Of a stretch of DNA of 64,000 bases, positions 54,865 through 64,000 are shown one piece after another. Every line of letters begins with the position of its first letter. Position 1 is the first letter of the stretch. The translations under genes and the position numbers were made by a program. The stretch is taken from contig JALDNG010000727.1 of the NCBI GenBank assembly GCA_024349245.1, positions 1-64,000 of the forward strand, given 5' to 3'. The DNA is from Neodontobutis hainanensis. Taxonomy: Eukaryota; Chordata; Actinopteri; Gobiiformes; Odontobutidae. The notes beneath the pieces were generated by a model. The model was not told the origin of the DNA and did not search any database. It saw nothing but the letters and a program-made list of their open reading frames with translations.

Positions 54865-57800
54865 TGTTATAGAAATATTTTATATCCTTATATTTCACCA
54901 GAGAGACACGGAGACCGATTATAATTTAACAAGCAATGGTCAGGTTTTAATCCTTGCAAGGATGAGCAAAGCAGACACAGTAACAAGGGTACAGCGAGAG
55001 GTTTGCTTAAAGATGTAAACCTAACATGAGATTATATACAGCACAGTGACGTCCTTGGTGAGAGGCGTTCACAATGGTCCAGGTGCCGAAGTCCCGTGAC
55101 AAGCCATGTCTCAGTCTAGTTATGTCTACTCCATGCTTGGATTAGCACGAAGGACATGACATGAATTTGACATGACCTGAAGAGACCTATAAACCCCAGT
55201 AACAATAAACATTAAAATTAAAATTCTTATAACATTCCCCCCTCTTTATGCTGATAATAATTAGCATAAACAATCTACTAGCTTGAGTGTGAGTTGTTTA
55301 CTATTGACAAAAGCGAAAACCCAGCAGGGCATCTGACCTAGCCTAAGTACACTTGACCATTTGACCTAACGCTGGGAAAAACTCTTTGTCCACCCCTTGC
55401 CCCAAGGCGGCGTCAACACACAAACATCAAGCATCAACTTTATGTAATCACTTCAACTGAATCTCAAACACATTTAAAATCAAAGACAAAAATGATTATA
55501 CAGGATATGTTCACAATATTTCAAAATCAAATTTGTAAAAGTCCATAAATTAAAACACAGTGTCACTCCAAAATAAAGTAGAATATGAGTTTAAGCTGGT
55601 CGCCCCATCGGACTCAAGATCTCCGGCCTGTCCCTGCCTGTCCATTACTGTCCCTGTAACGAAAAGAAAAACACATGGAGTGAGACTTATGCACATTCTT
55701 AATGATTAAAACCAATTCTCTTAAGCATCATAACTTCAATGAACCATAAGGCCCTTAGGACTGTAGTATGATCCGTCCTGGAGCTGTTGTCCCGTTGGTG
55801 AACATGCAGATGTTAACGTCCCTCAGATATCAAAGTCTTCATCTGAGGTCAAAGCCTCGACCACAGTCGTTGGGCAGGTGCATGTCCAGGAATGTTGACC
55901 CAGCAATGGCCACATCCATCAATCTCACCAACAAGCTCCGGATACATGGAAATCAACACAAACAAAAGATATCAGACATGGAAGACATGGAAGTACATCT
56001 CAATACATAATTAAAGTCTCAGTCACTTTTTCAAATATTTTGTAATTATTTTTTAAAACCAGGTCAAAATCAATTACTCTATTCCAGAAACCTCTGCCAA
56101 TTCTTCTGCGAGTGTGAAGCTCTTTCTTAAAAGCTTTAGTTATGCTGTTAACTAGACCTGTGTTACTTTGGATGAAATCCTGTTGTAGATCTCACCTTTT
56201 CAGCTCAAATCATGCTCAGTACTATTTTGTTCTGTCCAGTCCTTGGAGCAGGTCCCACTCATCTCCAGCTTCAATTCACAGTTACATTATTTCTTGTGCA
56301 ATTCATAACCCTTTGTTGGTTATAACTCTAATTAATTTAATCCACATTTGCATAAATTGTCTCAAAGGTAAAATTCTAATTTCAATGCTAATTGAATTTT
56401 CGCCTTATTCATTAAGGACACCTTGAAGGACCCCCTGTTGTCGATGTAAATGGGGCTCTCAAATAAACCTGAAGGAACTGCTGTTTGGTTCCTAAGGTGT
56501 GAGTTTGTCCTCACGATGTTTTCCGTCACATTGTATGTGAACAAATAAAATGAGGATCCTTTAAGGGGCATGTTTCCGGTCAGCAGGCAATGCTGGTCTA
56601 ATGGTCTTACTTTCACAAAACCTCCAGACTTCTTCTTTGCACTGCACCTGTCCCTGATCTCTCAGTTTGTCAGGTTCAGAGAGGTGTTACAGGACGTCCT
56701 GTCACTGGCCCTGCTCACAGGTGTACTCCAGGTGTAACCCAAGAACCATGTTAATATTAGCTCTTGCTGGTGTCCATATTAATTGTCAAATCCTCCCTTC
56801 TGGGAAACCCATGGCTCAAAACAAAAATACAACAAATAAAAATAAAATAAAAATAATAAACATAAAATCATAAAATGAAAGGCCAGTGCCATTGATCATT
56901 TTAAAATTTCAGTCTATCAATTATCATTTCTAATTATTCATCTTCTTTATGTTTTCCAAATAGCATCACTGTTGTTAAATGTTATATTTAAAACTTAATT
57001 TTGTTCAGCACAGTTTTAATTTTAGTTACCATTAGTTGTAGGTCTTTACCTGTAACTGTAAGTAGTATCATCCACAATCATAGTAATATTTTATTCAGTT
57101 GATGCAAACATAAATAATTTCAAAATAGATCAGAACTATTTTCTCATGATCTATCGTCACAAAAAGCTTTAGCCAAAGACTCTAAATTCTCAATCTAATT
57201 AGAAAATCCTCAGAATATTGTTCAATCACTTCAAATGAATTCCTTTAGAAATAAAATCCTCAGACCCCTCCCTTGGGGAGTTAACCTTGTAACAGGACAG
57301 CCTCCTTCAGCTGCTCAAACACACCTCATCTCTCTCTCCTCCAAAACTCCATCACCATGTGACTGTCGTTTCAAAGAAAGACTTTTCATAAAATTAACTA
57401 GTTCTGTGTCAATTTCTCTGCATTTGCCCCCTATAATAACAATTCTTTAGGGGTTTGTTCAGTTTAGATTTGTTCCACACTGTCTCTGTAAAACTCAGTT
57501 TTAACACCAGGTGCTCAATAAATAAAACAAACCAGTTTGTTTTTGCATTAATTTTAACCGCATCATATCTAAAATGTTTATTCATTCCTAATTTCACGTT
57601 TCCAACAATTTTGCATCAGACTCTTTAAAAAGAAACCCTTCACTCAATGTTAAATAGAAACTCAACCCATCCATCCATCCATCCATCTTCTATCGTTTAT
57701 CCGGGGCCGGGTCGTGGGGGCAGCAGTCTAAGCAGAGAAGCCCAGACTTCCCTCTCCCCAGACACTTCCTCCAGCTCTTCCGGGGGGATACCGAGGCGTT

Positions 57801-60800
57801 CCCAGGCCAGTCGAGGGACATAGTCCCTCCAGCGTGTCCTAGGTCTTCCCCGAGGTCTCCTCCCGGTGGGACATGCCCGGAACACCTCCCTAGGGAGGCG
57901 TCCGGGAGGCATCCGAAACAGATGCCCGAGCCACCTCAGCTGGCTCCTCTCGATGTGAAGGAGCAGCGGCTCTACTTTGAGCTCCTCCCGAGTGACCGAG
58001 CTCCTCACCCTATCTCTAAGGGAGCGCCTCGCCACTCTGCGGAGAAAGCTCATTTCGGCCGCCTGTATCCGGGATCTTGTTCTTTCGGTCATGACCCAAA
58101 GCTCATGACCATAGGTGAGAGTAGGAACGTAGATCGACTGGTAAATCGAGAGCTTTGCCTTACAGCTCAGCTCCTTCTTCACCACGACAGACCGGTACAT
58201 CGACCGCATTACTGCAGAAGCTGCACCGATCCGTCTGTCGATCTCACGCTCCTTCCTTCCGTCACTCGTGAACAAGACCCCGAGATACTTAAAATCCTCC
58301 ACTTGAGGCAGGAGCTCTCCACCAACCTGGAGGGGGCAAGCCACCCTTTTCCGACTGAGAACCATGATCTCAGACTTGGAGGTGCTGATCCTCATCCCAG
58401 CCGCTTCACACTCGGCTGCAAACCGCCCCAGTGAACATTGAAGGTCCAGGCCTGATGGAGCCAACAGGACAACATCATCTGCAAAAAGCAGAGATGAAAT
58501 CCTGTGGTCCCCAAACCAGACTCCCTCCGGCCCCTGGCTGCGCCTAGAAATCCTGTCCATAAAGATAATGAACAGGACCGGTGACAAAGGGCAGCCCTGC
58601 CGGAGTCCAACATTCACCGGGAACAGGTCTGACTTACTGCCGGCAAAGAACCAAGCTCCTGCTCTGGTCGTACAGGGACCGGATAGCCCTTAGCAAAGGG
58701 CCCCGGACTCCATACTCCCAGAGCACCCCCCACAGGGCACCGCGAGGGACACAGTCGAATGCCTTCTCCAGATCCACAAAGCACATGTGGACTGGTTGGG
58801 CAAACTCCCATAATCCCTCCAGCACCCTGGAGAGGGTATAGAGCTGGTCCAGTGTTCCACGACCGGGACGAAAACCGCATTGTTCCTCCTGGATCTGAGG
58901 TTCGACTATCGGCGCATTCTCCTCTCCAGTACCCTGGCATAGACTTTCCGGGAGGCTGAGGAGTGTGATCCTCTGTAGTTGGAACACACCCTCCGGTCCC
59001 CCTTCTTAAAAAGAGGACCACCACCCGGTCTGCCAGTCCAGAGGTACTGTCCCCGACCGCCACGCGATGTTGCAGAGGCGTGTCAGCCAAGACAGCCCGA
59101 CAACATCCAGAGACTTGAGGTACTCAGGGCGTACCTCATCCACCCGGTGCCTTGCCACCGAGGAGCTTCCCAACTACCTCAGTGACTTCAGCCCGGTGGC
59201 GAGTCCACCTCTGAGCCCTCGGCCTCTGCTTCCTCAGTGGAAGACGTGGCGGTGGGGTTGAGGAGATCCTCAGTATTCCTTCCACAGTCCAACAATATCC
59301 CCAGTTGAGGTCAGCAGATTCCCACCTCCACTGTAAACAGTGTTGGGAGGGCACTGCTTCCCCCTCCTGAGGCGCGGACGGTTTGCCAGAATTTCTTCGA
59401 GGCCGACCGATAGTCTTTTCCATGGCCTCACCGAACTCCTCCCAGACCCGAGTTTTGCCTCCACAACCACCGTGCTGCAGCTCGCTTGGCCTGCCGGTAC
59501 CTATCAGCTGCCTCAGGAGTCCCACAAGCCAACCAGGCTCGATAGGTCTCCTTCTTCAGCTTGACGGCCTCCCTTACTTCCGGTGTCCACCACCGGGTTC
59601 GGGATTGCCACCACGACAGGCACGGAGACTTTGCGGCCACAGCTTCGAGTGGCTGCGTCGACAATGGAGGTGGAAAACATGGTCCACTCGGACTCAATGT
59701 CTCCAGTCTCCCTCGGAATCTGGTGAAGCTCTGTCGGAGGTGGGAGTTGAAGATCTCTCTGACGGGGACTCGGCCAAACGTTCCCAACAGACCCTCACAG
59801 TACGTTTGGGTCTGCCAAGTCTGTCCGACCTCCTCCCCCGCCATCGGATCCAACTCACCACCAGGTGGTGATCAGTTGACAGCTCCGCCCCTCTCTTCAC
59901 CCGAGTGTCCAAGACATACGGTCGGAGGTCAGATGAAACAACTACAAAGTCGATCATCGACCTCCGGCCTAGGGTGTCCTGGTGCCACGTGCACTGATGG
60001 ACACCCTTATGCTTGAACATGGTGTTCGTTATGGACAAACTGTTGCTAGCACAGAAGTCCAATAACAGAACACCACTCGGGTTCAGATCAGGGGGGCCGT
60101 TCCTCCCAATCACGCCCCTCCAGGTGTCACTGTCGCTACACACGTGAGCGTTGAAGTCCCCAGTAGAGCGATGGAGTCCCCGGATAGAGCACTTTCCAGC
60201 ACCCCTCCCAGAGACTCCAAGATGGCCGGGTACTCTGCACTGCCATTTGGCCCGTAAGCACAAACTATAGTGAGAGACCTATCCCGACCCGAGGCGCAGG
60301 GAAGCGACCTCTCGTTCACCGGGGTGAACTCCAACACATGGCGGCTGAGCCGGGGGCAATGAGCAAACCCACACCGGCCCGCCGCCTCTCACCGCAGGCA
60401 ACTCCAGAATAGTGGAGAGTCCAGCCTCTCTCGAGCCCGACTATCTCTCGAGCCTCTCTCGAGCCCGACTATCTCTAGTCGGTATCTCTCAACCTCCCGC
60501 ACATGCTCAGGCTCCTTACCCGCCAGCGGTGACATTCCATGTCCCTAGAGCCAGATTCTGTGTCCGGGGATTGGGCCGTTGAGGCTCCTGCCTTCAACTG
60601 CCACCCAATCCACATTGCACCGGCCCCTTACGGTTCCTCCTGCAGGTGGTGGGCCCACGGGAGGTCGGTCCCACGTCGCTCTTTAGGGCTGAGCCTGGCC
60701 GGGCCCCGTGGGAAAGACCCGGCCACCAGGCGCTCGTATGAGCCCCAACCCGGGCCTGGCTCCAGGGTGGGGCCCGGTTGCGCCATACCGGGCGACATAA

Positions 60801-61975
60801 CGGTCCTCGATTTTAAACTTTCCATAAAGGGTTCTGAACCGCGCTTTGTCTGGCCCGTCACCTAGGACCTGTTTGCCTTGGGAGACCCTACCAGGGCATA
60901 TAGCCCCGACAACATAGCTCCTAGGATCATCCGAGCACTCAAAGAAACTCAACCCATTAAGTGTAAAATCAACTCCACATCTCTTCATTTATTCACATTC
61001 ACCACCATTGAACTCAGTAATAGTTAGTAATGTTAATTTAAAACATGCAAAGATTTAACCTCTTAAAATTTTAATCTTTAGTTTCCAAAGATTTCACTCA
61101 GTGTTTTCCATCACACTTCTAAGGTTCAACCAAAAATATTATTCAAATCTGTTCAAAAGGACAGACTATTGTGTTAGTCTCTAGTAATAATTATAATAAT
61201 AATTCAAACGTTCCAACCTTTAAATAAGATTCATCAAAAAACTTTTTCTTTAAATCACTTCAATCAGTTTTTAAACCCAGTGACCTTGTCTTATGCTCTT
61301 AAACTTTAACCATTTTTACAGTTTAACACTTTAACTTAAACTTTTCAAATAAACCACCTCCAATCCTGCAAGATTGTTTAGACAGTTTTAACTTAGATAA
61401 GTTTTCAATTCCCAGATTACAAATTTACCTTGCAGTTTAAAACTTTATTGTAAAGAAGCCACCTCTTAGCATCTTAGCATCTATTATTTAGTTTTAGATA
61501 TATACCTCTATTATTTAAAAACCCATTGGTTATTATTTATTCTGTCTTCATTTCAGTTTCTTTAATTACTTAGAGAATATTTTTCTCAAACAATATTCAA
61601 ACCTCAGTTGTCGTTTACTTTTCTAATTCTCAAAACAACATGGTCGTACCAAATAAAATTAAAGCAACTCCAAATGTAGACTATATTTGTTTCCACAGAC
61701 CTGTCAGAAGGTCAACCAGTTTTCCTAATTAAGTCTCATAAACTTTATTTAACACCATCAGTGCAATCTGTTTCTGTCACTAACACATTTCTACTTCAAC
61801 ATTTTTCAACATTAAAATGTCTGTTTAAGACTCCCACACTTTCTGTTGAGCTCAAACAAAAACAACGAAAAAAAAACATACGTCTAAGAATAACCAGAAT
61901 GCCAAACTCTGAATTTAAGCCACAGTACACAGTGAGGACAGTAAAGCAAGCATCATGATATGGGCATGTTTCTCC
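54865..61975 (-). mobile_element. Second ERV-X, inverted, copy B
   Basis: LTR at 54,865-55,234, then interior to about 61.9 kb, interrupted by Rex3 at 57,671-60,942. Truncated at the same place as in copy A. Confidence 0.85.
57671..60942 (-). mobile_element. Rex3 (RTE-clade) retrotransposon, copy B, better preserved
   Basis: A 3.27-kb element between AGAAACTCAACCCAT repeats, with a (GGAT)n-type tail at its 3' end (57,661-57,690). The endonuclease region (about 60.3-59.4 kb) includes MIDFVVVSSDLRPYVLDTRV and STDHHLVVSW. The RT C-terminal 306 codons are open (57,697-58,617): RQGCPLSPVLFIIFMDRI, LLFADDVVLLAP (FADD active site), and the thumb/C-terminal SQLRWLGHLFRMPPGRLP. Upstream frames are shifted, so the full ORF is broken. 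Confidence 0.9.
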
Positions 61976-61992
61976 TACTATAGTCTTGGGCC

Positions 61993-62270
61993 TATTTAGA
62001 TTAGAATTAGATTCAACTTTATTGTCATTACACATGTACAAGTACAATGCAACAATTCCAGTTTAGGTCTAACCAGAAGAGCAATAGCAGTAAGTGCAAG
62101 ATATCCAGTATTGCTTAAAGACAATACCAGGGATCATGGATCAGTTTGCACATTGTTGTGTCCAATACTGACCGCTCAGTCTTTGGCACAATTGTGTGGA
62201 ATAAGTCATGAACGCACAGCCATTTCAATGCCATAGAGTCTTTATTGCTCACAACCAACACAATAAACGC
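61993..62270. repeat. Dispersed fish repeat, copy B
   Basis: Equivalent of 28,917-29,215, with a short internal deletion (one GCAAGACATCCAGT-type unit missing near 62,098). Confidence 0.5.
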
Positions 62271-62737
62271 GAGCTCTACTAAATTTTGTACAGAAAATGT
62301 AAGCCTTTTATACAGTTTTGAGATGACAGTTTAGTGATAACTCTTTCTGTAATCTTAGATGAGCCTTTGAAGATTTCTATTAAACTTGGTGATGTCATTC
62401 TGTAAGGCCTTGGGACTCTTGCACCTGCTAGGCCTCTCCCTTCTCTGACCTTGAGCATCAGGCTCCCATGTCTCTATCTTGGCCTTCAATGTGTGTGTGC
62501 TTTAAGCTTATCCTGTTTTAAACCATACTCTTCTGACATTAAGTTTTCTTTCTTTTTCTTTAATATGTTTCTAAATGTATTAATATAACATCCCTTACTT
62601 GATTATAAACCATGCATAAGTATTAACCATAAACACATAACATAAACTCATCATGCATAAATGAATAACTAACTAAGCACACAGAAATAAGCACATAGCA
62701 TAAAAAATAAACCACAAACTGGCATCAGATCCAACAG

Positions 62738-63565
62738 ATATTCCACATTTTTAGGTGACCTTGATTTCCCCAGTATGTGGCCAGAGGTGGTTACTGAATT
62801 AGACTCAGTTTTGAAAACACAGGAGCTTTTCCTGGCCTTACGTAACATGCAGAGTAATAACGCACCAGTTCCAGATGGGTTTCCAAGTTTTTTAGACATT
62901 TTTTCAGCTAAACATCCCATTATTGCATACTGAGGTGCTTTCACAGGGCTCTCTTCCCCCTACTTTGAGACAGGCCTCCATTAGTATTCTTTTAAATGAA
63001 GGACAAGGACCCGGAACTTTGTACGTGCTAAAGGCCTATATCTTTAATGAATGTAGACACTACAATACTTGCAAAAGCCTTATCACACCGTCTGGAAAAG
63101 GTGCTTAAACTATTATTTCTAAGAAGCAGACTGGATTTATTAAAGGGTGCCTTCTATAATATACAAACTCTACTTAATGTAATATATTCTAAAGAAACTA
63201 CAATAACACCTGAGGTAGTGATATCGATCGATGCAGAAAAGGTGTTCGACAGAGTTGAATGGGATTATTTGTTTGAGGTTTTGGCTAAATTTGGATTTAG
63301 CACAGGGTTTATATCCTGGATTCGACTCCTATACACACTACCATGCACAAGTATAATTACTAATTATTTCAAGTCTGATTATTTCTTCCTAAAAAGAGGC
63401 TGCAGGGAGGGTTGGCCCCTGTCCCCTCTATTTGCTCTCGCGATAGAGATGTGTCTATCTATCTGAGGTCCTCTTCTATTTTTAGAGATATTTCCGGTTG
63501 CGTACAGTGTTCAAACTTTCACTATATGCAGATGACTTATTATTGTATATTTCAGACCCTGTAGA
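62738..63565 (+). pseudogene. L1-type reverse transcriptase fragment, copy B
   Basis: Same blocks as 29,690-30,516: NVDTTILAKALSHRLEKVL, VVISIDAEKVFDRVEW and, in another frame, the YADD region near 63,525. It ends at GTAGA, the chromovirus target copy. Confidence 0.8.
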
Positions 63566-64000
63566 TGTAATGTGGAACTAAGGACTCAAATGCACAAGAC
63601 AGTGAAGGTAAGTGATTCTTTATTAAAGTACAGATAGTGACAGGAAGCTGGTTCGTGGATCTGAGACTGTAGTCCGTGCTGAGGAACTGCGCTGATGGCT
63701 GAAGAGAAGTTGTGAACTGTAACCAAGACGAGGAGCTGGACCGTAATCTGGTGCCGAGCCGAGCTGTAGAGCGGCGATGAGGGTTGAAGCCGAGCCGGTG
63801 ACGGGGACCAAGCCGGGAAGCTGGGCTGAGAGTTGGAGTTGAGCCGTAGAACTGCATCGAAGCCTGGAGCCGAGCCGGTGACTGGGACCAAGCCAAGAAA
63901 CTGGACTGATAGCTGGAGTCCAAACCTGAGACCTGGAGTGAAAGCTGGAGAGAAGGCTGGAGCGAAGGCTGGAGCGAAGGCTGGAACAAGAGCTGGAACA
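63566..64000 (-). repeat. Chromovirus LTR, copy B (cut by window end)
   Basis: Same insertion site as 30,517. This LTR keeps about 85 bp (GGGCTGAGAGTTGGAG... near 63,820-63,880) that copy A's left LTR lost but its right LTR retains. Confidence 0.9.

Larger units (their letters stand above)
44405..64000. repeat. Large duplicated segment, copy B
   Basis: This is the direct-orientation copy of segment A. Main differences from A: it lacks ERV-Leu (empty site near 48,655-48,675); it lacks about 1.48 kb of the first ERV-X (junction near 52,877); it keeps about 270 bp of Rex3 that A has lost; its tRNA-Ile lacks 2 nt; and it has a longer chromovirus LTR. If A and B are tandem, the repeat period is about 44.4 kb. 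Confidence 0.95.

Overview
The window looks like the nuclear genome of a teleost fish. It is AT-rich and almost entirely built of nested transposable elements. Fish-type signatures include a Rex3/RTE retrotransposon with a (GATG)n tail, a gamma-type endogenous retrovirus, a chromodomain Ty3/gypsy element, an L1-type reverse transcriptase, and a tRNA-Ile(UAU) gene with an intron. Few host genes are visible and nearly every element ORF is broken. Many differences between repeated copies are 1-2 base indels, so some frameshifts could be sequencing or assembly noise.

Large-scale layout: the window holds two copies of one large unit. Copy A runs from base 1 to at least about 30.9 kb. Copy B starts at about 44,405 and runs to the window end. 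Spot alignments suggest roughly 1% substitutions plus small indels. If the copies are tandem, the period is about 44.4 kb. The segment 34.9-44.4 kb is seen only once here.

Order within a unit (copy A): (1) minus-strand exons of a multi-exon gene with a SAP-like exon, a large CHHG/KDZ-like exon and Ulp1-protease exons, probably a Zisupton/KDZ-type transposon gene; its remaining exons (Ulp1, PHD finger) are visible only in copy B, 42.0-44.5 kb. (2) A minus-strand gag fragment with a CCHC knuckle. (3) A decayed retrovirus-like element, here called ERV-X, with a tRNA-Pro primer site at 3,473 and LTRs at 3,108-3,470 and 20,192-20,550. (4) In copy A only, a 10.16-kb retrovirus, here ERV-Leu, sits inside ERV-X at 4,255-14,417. 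It has LTRs, a tRNA-Leu primer site, gag, pro-pol, env, a polypurine tract and a 4-bp target duplication; copy B keeps the empty site. (5) A 1.5-kb spacer with a gag-like ORF and tRNA-Ile(UAU). (6) A second, 5'-truncated ERV-X in inverse orientation (22,081 to about 28.9 kb), interrupted by Rex3. Items 3 and 6 form a long inverted repeat around the tRNA. (7) An L1-type RT fragment interrupted by a minus-strand chromovirus (30,517-34,079) flanked by GTAGA.

The single-copy region 34.9-41.3 kb holds a possible spliced minus-strand gene with a Ser-rich or low-complexity exon (35.4-39.75 kb), minisatellites and unannotatable sequence. The F-box-like, PHD and Ulp1 exons then lead into copy B.

The parts worth most attention are the SAP/KDZ/Ulp1/PHD gene with different lesions in its two copies, the chromovirus whose primer site is complementary to its own predicted transcript start, the tail-to-tail ERV-X palindrome around a tRNA gene, and the mismatch between ERV-Leu LTR divergence and the A-B divergence.
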